From contig NZ_AP023439.1 of the NCBI RefSeq assembly GCF_014701095.1, positions 7,366,001 to 7,430,000 on the forward strand: DNA of 64,000 nucleotides. The letters are read 5' to 3'. Position 1 is the stretch's first letter. The number at the start of each line of letters is the position of its first letter. The translations under genes were made by a program, and so were the position numbers. Below, piece after piece: positions 1 through 8,199 of this stretch. The DNA is from Streptomyces tuirus (GTDB lineage: Bacteria; Actinomycetota; Actinomycetes; Streptomycetales; Streptomycetaceae). The notes below the pieces were generated by a model. That model worked only from the letters and a program-made list of their open reading frames with translations, was not told the DNA's origin and ran no database searches.

Positions 1-815
1 CGGAGTCCGGGCTGGCGGCCGGCTACAGCGCCCTCGGTTCGACGTGCTGCATCGCCCTCTACGACCCGGTCGGCCACCATGTGACCCTGTCCAGCGCCGG
101 GCACCTCCCGCCGATCCTGGTCTCCCCGGACGGGCGCGCGGTCCCGCTGTCGCTCCGGCCTCACCCCGGCCTGGGAGCCGAGTTCGCGCTGCGGGAGCCG
201 TTCGATGTGTACACCGTCGGCGTGCCGCCGGGCTCCATGCTCGCCCTCTACACCGACGGCCTGGTGGAGGACCGCGCTCTGTCGATCGACGAGGGCATCG
301 ACAGACTGTCGGACCTCGTGTCCACCGTGCACCCCTGGGACTCCCTGCAGCAGACCGCGCGGCAGATCGTTTCCACCCTGGCGCCCGCGCCGCAGCGCGA
401 CGACGTGACCCTGCTGCTCGCCCGCATGATCGGCTACCGCAAGGAGGACACGGCGACCTGGCGGCTGCCCGCCCGCAGCGACGCCCCCGCCCGGGCACGC
501 GAGCACGTCGCCGCGCTGCTGAGGCGGTGGGGCACCAGGGACGTCACCCGGGACAACACCCTGCTGCTGGTCAGCGAGCTCGTCACGAACGCGGTGCGCT
601 TCGCCGAGGGGCCCGTCACCGTGCGGCTGATCAGGGCCGGCCACGGCCTGCTGTGCGAGGTGGGCGACAGCGGCAACGGCAGGCCGCGTCTGAGGCGGGC
701 CGATCTGCTCGACAACGGCGGGCGTGGCCTGAACGTCGTGCACCGGCTCACCACCCGGTGGGGGGTGCGGTGGACGGACACCGGGAAGGTCGTCTGGGCG
801 GAAGTCGCGAAGTGA
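1..815 (+). CDS. PP2C/SpoIIE phosphatase with C-terminal anti-sigma-like ATPase domain (5'-truncated)
   Basis: The reading frame is open to the left window edge, so only the C-terminal ~270 residues are present. The first half holds the end of a SpoIIE/PP2C serine phosphatase fold: an SSAGHLPP segment, an LYTDGLVEDR segment with the conserved metal-binding aspartate, and a QRDDVTLLL segment. The second half is a GHKL/HATPase_c domain of the RsbW type, with the N-box LVSELVTNAVRFA and a late glycine-rich RGLNVV segment. In Streptomyces such fusions dephosphorylate STAS anti-sigma antagonists and/or bind sigma factors in partner switching. Any sensor domain (PAS, GAF) would lie upstream of the window. 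The gene ends in TGA at 813-815 and converges on the type III PKS gene, with a strong hairpin between them. Confidence 0.9.
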   Translation, partial: ESGLAAGYSALGSTCCIALYDPVGHHVTLSSAGHLPPILVSPDGRAVPLSLRPHPGLGAEFALREPFDVYTVGVPPGSMLALYTDGLVEDRALSIDEGIDRLSDLVSTVHPWDSLQQTARQIVSTLAPAPQRDDVTLLLARMIGYRKEDTATWRLPARSDAPARAREHVAALLRRWGTRDVTRDNTLLLVSELVTNAVRFAEGPVTVRLIRAGHGLLCEVGDSGNGRPRLRRADLLDNGGRGLNVVHRLTTRWGVRWTDTGKVVWAEVAK

Positions 816-825
816 CGCGGCTACG

Positions 826-851
826 CCCCCGGGCCGCGGCCGGCCCGGGGG
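826..851. terminator. Bidirectional terminator hairpin between convergent genes
   Basis: Perfect 11-bp inverted repeat, CCCCCGGGCCG at 826-836 and CGGCCCGGGGG at 841-851, with a 4-nt CGGC loop. It lies in the 106-bp gap between the convergent phosphatase and type III PKS genes. There is no U-tract, as is usual for Streptomyces terminators. Confidence 0.6.
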
Positions 852-921
852 AGTGCGACGGCCCGGAACGTCTGCTCGTCGCCCTCGCCGGTCCACGGTG
901 CGGACGGCGCCCTCCGGCGCG

Positions 922-2109
922 CTACAGCCACTGCCCTTCCAAGGCAGTGGCGGTGAGTCCCGGAGCCGCCGCGTACAGCACCGCGCGGTTGCCGGGCTTC
1001 TGCTGCCCGGCGTCGTGCGCCCGCCGCAGGATGTCGAACACGGCGGCGCCTCCGCGGTTGCCGCTGGTGTAGCTGTCCCGGCTGTAGTCCAACAGCCCCG
1101 AGGGCCACGCGCCGGGCATCGTCTGCTCCATGTACTCCAGCACGCGGGTCCCCCCGGGGTGCGCGAGCAGTACGTCGGGGTGCCAGGCGTCGGGGTCGTC
1201 CTGGTACCGGGTGCGCAGCCACTCCCACATCGCGGTGACCGTTTCCTGTACGGCACGCGGCCCACGCCGGTCCATCACGAAGTGGGTGCCGTCCTGACGG
1301 GTCTCCAGGCGGTGCAGGTCCTGGGTGCCGGGCAGGGTGTGGTGCCAGGCGGCGTCGAGGCGCAGCACCGACTCGGGCCTCGGGCGGCCCGTGACCACCG
1401 CCGCGACGGCGGTGTCCGCGAACAGCAGCCGGACGATCAGGGACTCGAGGGTGTCGTCCGCGGGCTGGTAGGTCGTGCTCAGGGCCTCCGAGATGACGAC
1501 CAGGACCACCCGGTCGGGGTCGGCGGCCACGAGGTCGGCGGCCAGCGCCAGGGAGCGGGTCCCCGCGATGCAGGCCCACTGCGTGGCCGGCAACAGCATC
1601 ACGTCGTTGCGCAGCGACAGCCTGTTGGCCAGGGACATGTCGAGACCCGGCAGTGCGGGGGTGGTGGAGTGACTGGTGATCAGGCAGTCGACGTCCGCCG
1701 GGTCCAGCCCGGCGATCTGCAGGGCACCGCGCGCCGCGTGCTCCCCGTAGGACTGCACGGCCTCCCAGGCGGGTGCGGTGCGTTCCTGCACGGTCTGGGG
1801 CGCGGGCACGGTCTCCAGGGCGGCGATCACGCGGTCCACGTCCTGCCGGGTGAACCCGCCCCGGGCCAGCGCCTCTTGGGCCGGCTCTACACCGATCGCC
1901 CGCAGGGCGTGGCCCTTGCCGGGAGCGACCGCGGTCTCCAGGGGCAGCATCCACCCGCGGGTCTCTATGCCGGTACTGGCCGCGATGCCGTCGACCCGCG
2001 GCGCCCACGGCGCGTCCGGGTGCCGGTCGCTCACCTCCGCCACGATCTGGCTGGTCTTCACGGCATGCTTGCCGTGTATCACGGCAGGCGGGCAGAGGAA
2101 TGCGGCCAT
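922..2109 (-). CDS. Type III polyketide synthase (chalcone synthase-like)
   Basis: A 395-residue thiolase-fold enzyme, the usual size for bacterial type III PKSs, which extend an acyl-CoA starter with malonyl-CoA and cyclise the product without an acyl carrier protein. The Cys-His-Asn triad is visible: Cys180 in TQWACIAG, His317 in LLAHPGG and Asn351 in TSGNRGG. The ATG at 2109 was chosen because GGAAGG lies 9 nt upstream; the frame stays open upstream to 2250 but without a ribosome binding site. No methyltransferase or monooxygenase follows, unlike the srs phenolic-lipid operons. It lies 225 bp downstream of, and in the same direction as, the tryptophanase and prenyltransferase genes, so it may belong to the same locus. 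Starter and product cannot be predicted from sequence alone. Confidence 0.9.
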   Translation of the reverse strand: MAAFLCPPAVIHGKHAVKTSQIVAEVSDRHPDAPWAPRVDGIAASTGIETRGWMLPLETAVAPGKGHALRAIGVEPAQEALARGGFTRQDVDRVIAALETVPAPQTVQERTAPAWEAVQSYGEHAARGALQIAGLDPADVDCLITSHSTTPALPGLDMSLANRLSLRNDVMLLPATQWACIAGTRSLALAADLVAADPDRVVLVVISEALSTTYQPADDTLESLIVRLLFADTAVAAVVTGRPRPESVLRLDAAWHHTLPGTQDLHRLETRQDGTHFVMDRRGPRAVQETVTAMWEWLRTRYQDDPDAWHPDVLLAHPGGTRVLEYMEQTMPGAWPSGLLDYSRDSYTSGNRGGAAVFDILRRAHDAGQQKPGNRAVLYAAAPGLTATALEGQWL

Positions 2110-2334
2110 GGTGGAGCACCTTCCGAGGGGCGGGGAGAATGTCACGAGGGCTGTGTCATGGGTCACTTTGCACGTCGTGCCCAAGAGGATGCCAATGGGC
2201 CCCACTTCGGGAGCCGACGTCCGGTCCGAGCATGGACGCCAAATGGACATTTCCGCTGTGATGCAGACAACTTAGGCGGACTTTGATGGTGTGACACGGC
2301 GCACACCGCCACCTCGGAAGACGTACAACCGCTT

Positions 2335-3702
2335 TCAGTCCGGTACCGGCTCCAGCTTGCAGCGGAAGTGGCGGAGGAGCGGCGGCTGTTCGACCAGGCG
2401 GTAGCCGGGGATCCGTTCCTTGTCCTTGACTGTGGCCGCGAGGACCTCGCCGACGTAGTTCAGGTGCCCGAGACCGTACGTCCTGCGGGGAAGCGCGAGC
2501 CGGACCAGCTCGTAGGGCGCCGACGTGACCGGGTCGCCGTTCTCGTCCTCGCTGCCCAGGTAGAGGGAACCCAGCTCCACCGAGCGGATGCCGCCTTCGA
2601 GGTAGAGCCGGCAGGCGAGCGCATGGCCCGGAAAGCGGTGGGCGGCGATGTGCGGAAGCAGACGGCCCGCGTTGAGGTAGAGGGCGTGCAGCCCCGGCGG
2701 CTCGACGATGGCGACGCCGGCCTCACGGGCCAGGCCGGCCAGGTGCCGGGCGGCGTCGGCGCGGGCCCGGAGGTAGCCGGGTTCGGTGACCTCCGTCAGG
2801 CCCTGGGCGACCATGTCCAGATCCCGGCCGGCCAGACCGCCGTAGGTGGGAAAGCCCTCCGTGGCGATGAGCAGCAGCTCGCACCGCTCGGCCAGGGAAC
2901 GGTCGCGCAGTCCGAGGAAGCCGCCGATGTGGACGATGCCGTCCTTCTTCGCGCTCATCAGGCAGCCGTCGGCCATGCGGAACGCCTGCTCGGCGACCTG
3001 TCGTGGACTCATGTCCCGGTAGGCGGCCTCGTGCTGGGTGACCAGCCAGGCGTTCTCGGCGAAGCGCGCGGCGTCGAGGAACAACGGAACCGCGTGCTCC
3101 CGGCACAGGGCGGCGGCCCGGGCGAGGTTGTCCATGGAGACGGGCTGGCCGGCTTCGCCGTTGTTGGTCAGCGTCATGATGACCAGGGCGATCCTGGCGG
3201 CGTCGGGGCCCCGCAGGGCCTCCTCCAGCCGGTGCAGATCGATGTTGCCCTTGAACGGCTCGTCGCTGTCCAGGTCCCTGGCCTGCGGGCAGGGCAGATC
3301 CACCGCCTGACAACCGGTCAGCTCGACGTTGGCGCGCGTGGTGTCGAAGTGGGTGTTGCTGAGCGTGATCCGCCCCGGTGTGAGCAGGGTCGAGAAGAGG
3401 ATGCGTTCCGCTGCCCGGCCCTGGTGGACGGGCAGGACGCAGGGGTAGGAGGTCAGGTCACGCACCACCTCCTGGAAGTGGTGGAAGGACCGTGATCCGG
3501 CGTAGGACTCGTCACCGGCCATGCCCGCGGCCCACTGCGCCGCCGACAGGGCACCCGTGCCGGAGTCCGTGAGCAGGTCGATCGTGACCTCGTCGGACCG
3601 CAGTCCGAACAGGTTGTAGTGCACGCGCCGCAGGGCCTGCTCGCGCTGGGCTCGCGTCGTCACCGGAATCGGCTCGACGACCTTGATCCTGTAGGGCTCC
3701 AC
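2335..3702 (-). CDS. tnaA: Tryptophanase / beta-eliminating lyase
   Basis: A 455-residue PLP enzyme of the tryptophanase/tyrosine phenol-lyase family (fold type I), cleaving L-Trp or a substituted Trp to indole, pyruvate and ammonia. The PLP lysine lies in SAKKDG (Lys252/253), preceded by a FLDAARFAENAW strand and followed by HIGG. The C-terminal VELGSLYLG segment resembles tryptophanase rather than the MERG segment of tyrosine phenol-lyases. The GTG start at 3702 shares one base with the TAG stop of the upstream prenyltransferase gene, and GGAAGG lies ahead of it, so translation is probably coupled. With the DMATS-type enzyme the gene matches the known actinomycete prenyltransferase-tryptophanase clusters that make prenylated indoles. 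The frame is open further upstream, but that part overlaps the prenyltransferase gene and has no family resemblance. Confidence 0.93.
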   Translation of the reverse strand: MEPYRIKVVEPIPVTTRAQREQALRRVHYNLFGLRSDEVTIDLLTDSGTGALSAAQWAAGMAGDESYAGSRSFHHFQEVVRDLTSYPCVLPVHQGRAAERILFSTLLTPGRITLSNTHFDTTRANVELTGCQAVDLPCPQARDLDSDEPFKGNIDLHRLEEALRGPDAARIALVIMTLTNNGEAGQPVSMDNLARAAALCREHAVPLFLDAARFAENAWLVTQHEAAYRDMSPRQVAEQAFRMADGCLMSAKKDGIVHIGGFLGLRDRSLAERCELLLIATEGFPTYGGLAGRDLDMVAQGLTEVTEPGYLRARADAARHLAGLAREAGVAIVEPPGLHALYLNAGRLLPHIAAHRFPGHALACRLYLEGGIRSVELGSLYLGSEDENGDPVTSAPYELVRLALPRRTYGLGHLNYVGEVLAATVKDKERIPGYRLVEQPPLLRHFRCKLEPVPD

Positions 3703-4877
3703 TAGGTCGCCCACCCTTCCTGAACGCGGTTCGCGGCGCGCCGAGGGCGGACCGCGTAGGCCTCCGGCGAGAAGTAGACGTTCACCCGCGGCGGTTGCCA
3801 GGTGCTCTGCACGAGGGACACGTACGCGATCAGCCCCACCCCGTCGCGCGGGCGCCGGGACGTCATCGCCGCGCACGCGGAGCCGACGGCGCCGGGATCC
3901 ATGCCATAGCCCCGCAGCACGGCCGTGGCCCGGTCCCGGGCCACCTCGTCGTCCGGTGCGTAGTCACGGACCGGTACGTGCACGGTGTAGCCACTCGGGT
4001 GCGTCCCACCCCGCGCGGTGTAGGACAGGCAGGACACCAGCGGCCGGTGGTCGAAGCGTCCGGGATCGTCCGCGACCACGCGGCAGAACTCGCCCACCCG
4101 CTGCGCCGGTTCCCCGGGCAGCAGACGTGCCACCGCGTGCGCCTCCGCGGCGGTGATGCCGTGGTGGGCGACGTAGACCTTCACCCGTGGTGTGTGCCAA
4201 TTGCCCAGATCGAGCGCGAAGAACAGGATCTCGTCCCTGTCCGGGCCGCGGGGCAAGGCCCGTTCCCGGAGTGCGGGCCATGCCCCGCCGAAGCCGAACC
4301 GGTTCAGTGCCTCCTGCGTCACCTGCGCGGACCGCGCCCGCCCGTGGGCCTGTGGATTGACGTACACCTTGACGCCCGCGGGCCGGTCCTGCCGCAGATC
4401 CATCGCGCACCACAGCGCGAACCTGCCGTCCATCGCGGGCGGGAAGAACAGGTCCTCGACCCGGCGCACCGGGTCGGTCGAGAAGCCCCGGCGTGCGGCC
4501 AGTGCCTCCAGGGCCTGCCGGCCGAGGCGGCCGTTCTCCTCGAGCGTCGTCGCCGAGCAACCGGGCTCGACCAGGAGACGCAGGGCCACCGGACTCCCGG
4601 CCGAGAACGCGAGCGAGAACTCCACCGGGGAGTGGTCGTCGCAGACGAACGAGCGTGAGGGCGGGCCGGCCGCGAGGGGGCGGTGGGCCGCGGGACCGAG
4701 CAGGTCGAGCAGATCGGTCAGCACGCGACCGGAGCCGTCGGCCGCGAACCCTGCCGCGCCGCACATGCGGCGCGTCTGCCCTCGCACATGCTCGCCCAGG
4801 GTCACCGCGGTACGAGGAGGCGGGGACGACGTCAGCCCCGAGACGGAGTGCGGATGCCGGGGGTTGCTCAATTCCAT
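3702..4877 (-). CDS. DMATS-type aromatic (tryptophan/indole) prenyltransferase
   Basis: A 391-residue protein with the repeated signature of ABBA/DMATS-fold indole prenyltransferases: three Lys/Arg-x-Tyr strands, KVYVNPQ, RVKVYVAHH and RVNVYFSPE, supply the residues that shield the dimethylallyl cation and bind diphosphate, and no DDxxD motif is present. Known bacterial relatives (6-DMATS enzymes, IptA-type) transfer a dimethylallyl group from DMAPP to the benzene ring of L-Trp. The ATG at 4877 has a GGAG 8-10 nt upstream. The stop codon overlaps the start of the tryptophanase gene, which implies prenyl-Trp is passed to the lyase to give prenylindole. The promoter region is shared with the divergent SARP gene, a likely regulator. 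Regiospecificity is not predictable from sequence. Confidence 0.88.
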   Translation of the reverse strand: MELSNPRHPHSVSGLTSSPPPRTAVTLGEHVRGQTRRMCGAAGFAADGSGRVLTDLLDLLGPAAHRPLAAGPPSRSFVCDDHSPVEFSLAFSAGSPVALRLLVEPGCSATTLEENGRLGRQALEALAARRGFSTDPVRRVEDLFFPPAMDGRFALWCAMDLRQDRPAGVKVYVNPQAHGRARSAQVTQEALNRFGFGGAWPALRERALPRGPDRDEILFFALDLGNWHTPRVKVYVAHHGITAAEAHAVARLLPGEPAQRVGEFCRVVADDPGRFDHRPLVSCLSYTARGGTHPSGYTVHVPVRDYAPDDEVARDRATAVLRGYGMDPGAVGSACAAMTSRRPRDGVGLIAYVSLVQSTWQPPRVNVYFSPEAYAVRPRRAANRVQEGWAT

Positions 4878-5040
4878 GTGTGGACTCCAGGACCGTGTGC
4901 CGTGAACACCGGGCCCACCGTCCCCGCTCCGGTCCTCGCGCCGGTCACCTCCCGGTCACGCGGTGACTACACTGTGTATCCGGGTGGTCACTTCACACGG
5001 TGCCGTGGTGGCGGCCCGCGGGCGAGTGACCGGGGGAGCG
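4878..5040. promoter_or_regulatory. Divergent promoter region between prenyltransferase and SARP genes
   Basis: A 163-bp intergenic region separating two divergent starts. On the plus strand it contains TACACT (a -10-like hexamer near 4976) and repeated GGTCAC/GGTGAC half-sites between about 4944 and 4992, the sort of spaced repeats SARP proteins bind. No transcription start or operator can be fixed from sequence alone. Confidence 0.4.
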
Positions 5041-8000
5041 GTGAGTACGCGGTACGAGTTCAGGGTCCTGGGGCCCCTCGAAGTCCTGCGCGACGGACAT
5101 CCTGTGCGCATCGACGCGGCAAAGGTCCGGCTGCTGCTGGCGGCACTGCTCGCCGAGGCCAACCAAGTGGTCACCGTGGAGACGCTGGTGAACCGGCTCT
5201 GGGGGGAAGACCCGCCCGGCCGCGCGCGCAACACGCTCCAGAACTACGTCCTGCGCCTGCGCCGCGCCCTCGGTTGCCCCGCGGGCGGTGCACCGGTGTT
5301 CACCCGCCCCCACGGCTATGTGATCCAGACCGCGCCGGACGCCCTGGACCTGCACCGCTTCACCTCCCTGGTCCGCCAGGGCCGCACCGCTCTGGCGGAA
5401 GGCGCGGCGGCACGCGCGGCCCCGCTGCTGGGTGAGGCCCTGGGGCTGTGGCGCGGGGACCCGCTGTCGGACCTGCCCGCGCACCTCGTCCGGGGCATGG
5501 TGGCCGCGCTGGACGAACAGCGCCTGGACGCTCTGGAGTTGCGGATCGACGCGGACCTGGCCCTCGGCCGGGCCGCCGACGTCCTGCCGGAACTGCGTGG
5601 CCTCATCGGGGAGTACCCGCTGCGTGAACACTTCTGGGCGCAGCGGATGCTGGCGCTCTTCCAGTGCGGACGCCAGGGCGAGGCGCTGGAGAGCTACCGC
5701 GAGGTCACCGCGCTGCTCGCCGACGAACTGGGCGTCGCGCCCGGGGCCGGACTCAGACAGGTCCACCAACGGCTGCTGGCAGCCGCCCCGGACCTGGTCG
5801 GGGCGCAGGCGGCGAGGGCGACCCCGCCGTCACGGGACGGCGAACTGCCCGTGGAGATCACCACGTTCGTCGGCCGTGAGGCGCAGGTGGCGCAGGTGCG
5901 GCGCCTGTTGGGGACCGCCCGGCTCGTCACCCTCACCGGAGTGGGCGGTGTGGGCAAGACGAGGCTGGCTCTGCGGGCCGCCGCCGAGGCGGCACCCTCC
6001 TTCGCCGACGGGGTCCGGCTCGCCGACCTCGCCCCGCTCACCGACGCGGCCCTCCTCGACCGGGCCGTGTCGGAGGCGCTCGGCCTGCGCGACCAGTCCG
6101 CGCGCCCTGTCGCGGACGCGGTCGCCGACCATCTGCGCGACCGCCGGCTGCTGCTCGTCCTGGACAACTGCGAGCATGTGGTGGAGCACGTCGCGGGGCT
6201 CGTGCTGCGGCTGGCGGCTACGGCACCCGGACTGCGCGTCCTGGCCACGAGCCGGCAGCGTCTGGGAACTCCCGGCGAGTACGTACTGACCGTGCCGCCG
6301 CTCACCCTGCCCACCGTGGCGGGCACCGCGGGCGGCACCCCCGCCCGCCGGAAGCCCGCGGCCGAGGCCTCAGGTGAGGACGGGGGCATGGCCGCGGCCC
6401 CCGTTTCCTCCGACACCGACGACCCGTTGCTGTGCTCCGAAGCCGTGCGGCTCCTCCTGGACCGTGCCGCCGGCTCCGCCCCCGCCTTCCGGCTCACCGC
6501 CCGCAACCGTCAGGCGGTGGCCCAGTTGTGCCTGCGGCTGGACGGCATCCCCCTCGCCATCGAACTGGCCGCGGTGCGCCTGAGCGCGATGACGGCCGAG
6601 GAGATCCTGGAGCGCCTCGACGACCGGTTCCGCCTGCTGTCCCTGCCGCGGCCGCGCACGTCGGCCCGCGGTCACCACACCCTCAGAGGCATCGTCGACT
6701 GGAGCTACGACCTGTGCACCGAAGGCGAACGGCTGCTCTGGAACCGGCTGTCCGTGTTCTCGGGCGGCTTCGACCTGGAAGCGGCGGAAACGGTCTGTGC
6801 GGGCGAGGGCGTGCTCCGGGAGGACGTGCTCGACCTGCTGGCCGGGCTCGTCGACAAGTCGATCGTGGCGGTCAACAGTTCCGGTGACCGCGCCAGGTAC
6901 AGCCTGCTGGAGACCATTCGCCAGTACGGCGGGCAGCGGCTCCAGGAGGAAGGCGGCACGGCACGGGTGCGCGTGCGGCACAGCGCGTTCTACCGGACGA
7001 CCGCCGTACGAGCCGGCCAGGCTTGGTGCGGGCCGCGTGAAGTCGACTGGCTGGTCCGGCTGCGCACCGACCTGCCCAACCTCCGCACCGCCCTCGACTA
7101 CTGCGCGAGCCGGCCCGACCTGGCGGATGACGGACTGGAGATCGCGGTCAACCTGGCCCGCACCCGGTGCTGGTTCTTCAGCAGCACGCTGGGGGAGGGC
7201 CGGCACTGGCTGGAACGGCTGCTCGCCACGGGGGAGCAACCGGCGGCGCCGGCGGCCACGCGAGCGCCGACGCTGACGGCCGGCGCGCTGGCGATGAAGG
7301 CGTGGATCGCGCTCTGCCAGGGTGACAACCCCGCTGCCGAGACGTTCCTTGCCCAATGCCGTGCCGTGGCCCGGGAGCTGCCCGACGGGCCGTCGGCGGC
7401 GCCGGTGACGTACATCGAGGGAGCGCACGCCATGCTGGTCTGCGGCGACCCGGCCAGCCGAGCGCTGCTGGCCGAGGCACGGGACCGGTTCCGTGCCGCG
7501 GGTCAGGCCGGCGACGCGCACATGGCGACGATGCTGTGGGCCATGGCCGAGGCGTTCTTCGGGACCCGAGCCTCGGCCTCGTCGGCTCGGGACGTGTACG
7601 TCGCCGAGGCCGAGGCGAGCGGAGCCGAATGGGCCCGCAGCTGGGCCCAGTGGTGCTCGGGACTCGTGGAGTTGCGGCACGGGGAAGCACAGCGGTCCCT
7701 GGCCCCTCTGCAGCGGGCCCTGGCGCGGCAGCGGGCGATCGGGGACAGCTGGGGACCCGTCTGGGGCCTGGAGACACTGGCCTGGGCGGTGGCGGCCACC
7801 GGCGACGGCACCCGGGCGGCGTGGCTTCTGGGCGCCGCCCACCGCATGCGTCGGGTCACGGGGGTGGCGCTGATCGGACTGCGCCCGTTCCACGACGCGC
7901 ACCTCACCGCCGAGCGGCGGGTGCGCGCGTCCCTGGGCGCCGAGGAGTACGCGGCGGCCTGGTCCCGCGGTGCCTGCGCCGAGGACACCCCGGGGCCGGT

Positions 8001-8073
8001 ACCGGAGGAGCGGACGGCACGCGTGCGGTCGACACGCACCCGGACGGGTGGTTCCCACACTCCGACAGCGTAG
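5041..8073 (+). CDS. SARP/AfsR-family transcriptional activator with NB-ARC ATPase domain
   Basis: A 1010-residue regulator. Residues ~1-95 form the OmpR-like winged helix (YEFRVLGPLEV through NTLQNYVLRLRRAL), ~100-245 the bacterial transcriptional activation domain, ~270-560 an NB-ARC/AAA ATPase with P-loop GVGGVGKTR at about 300-308 and a Walker-B-like LLLVLDNCEH, followed by a helical TPR-like C-terminus. This is the architecture of AfsR and of large pathway-specific SARPs. The GTG at 5041 starts exactly at the winged-helix fold; the frame opens 26 codons earlier (4963) without homology, so that start is less likely. A G-rich GGGGGAG sits just ahead of the GTG, with short spacing. Being divergent from the prenyltransferase-tryptophanase pair, it probably activates that operon. 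The C-terminal ~100 residues are not conserved in any pattern I recognise. Confidence 0.9.
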   Translation: MSTRYEFRVLGPLEVLRDGHPVRIDAAKVRLLLAALLAEANQVVTVETLVNRLWGEDPPGRARNTLQNYVLRLRRALGCPAGGAPVFTRPHGYVIQTAPDALDLHRFTSLVRQGRTALAEGAAARAAPLLGEALGLWRGDPLSDLPAHLVRGMVAALDEQRLDALELRIDADLALGRAADVLPELRGLIGEYPLREHFWAQRMLALFQCGRQGEALESYREVTALLADELGVAPGAGLRQVHQRLLAAAPDLVGAQAARATPPSRDGELPVEITTFVGREAQVAQVRRLLGTARLVTLTGVGGVGKTRLALRAAAEAAPSFADGVRLADLAPLTDAALLDRAVSEALGLRDQSARPVADAVADHLRDRRLLLVLDNCEHVVEHVAGLVLRLAATAPGLRVLATSRQRLGTPGEYVLTVPPLTLPTVAGTAGGTPARRKPAAEASGEDGGMAAAPVSSDTDDPLLCSEAVRLLLDRAAGSAPAFRLTARNRQAVAQLCLRLDGIPLAIELAAVRLSAMTAEEILERLDDRFRLLSLPRPRTSARGHHTLRGIVDWSYDLCTEGERLLWNRLSVFSGGFDLEAAETVCAGEGVLREDVLDLLAGLVDKSIVAVNSSGDRARYSLLETIRQYGGQRLQEEGGTARVRVRHSAFYRTTAVRAGQAWCGPREVDWLVRLRTDLPNLRTALDYCASRPDLADDGLEIAVNLARTRCWFFSSTLGEGRHWLERLLATGEQPAAPAATRAPTLTAGALAMKAWIALCQGDNPAAETFLAQCRAVARELPDGPSAAPVTYIEGAHAMLVCGDPASRALLAEARDRFRAAGQAGDAHMATMLWAMAEAFFGTRASASSARDVYVAEAEASGAEWARSWAQWCSGLVELRHGEAQRSLAPLQRALARQRAIGDSWGPVWGLETLAWAVAATGDGTRAAWLLGAAHRMRRVTGVALIGLRPFHDAHLTAERRVRASLGAEEYAAAWSRGACAEDTPGPVPEERTARVRSTRTRTGGSHTPTA

Positions 8074-8199
8074 GAAGGCGCCTCACGCGGGGCGGCGGGA
8101 GCGGGCCCGCCGGAAGCTCCATGGAGCCGCGTGTCGCCCGGCCCCGCCAGGAACCGGACTGCCTTCCTCACCGCACCACCCCACGGCCCGGAGCACCCC

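Noticed and set aside
853..2286. Long open frame on the plus strand across the type III PKS gene
   Set aside because: Gly/Arg/Val-rich shadow of the PKS gene; no domain, and the opposite strand has a complete catalytic triad.
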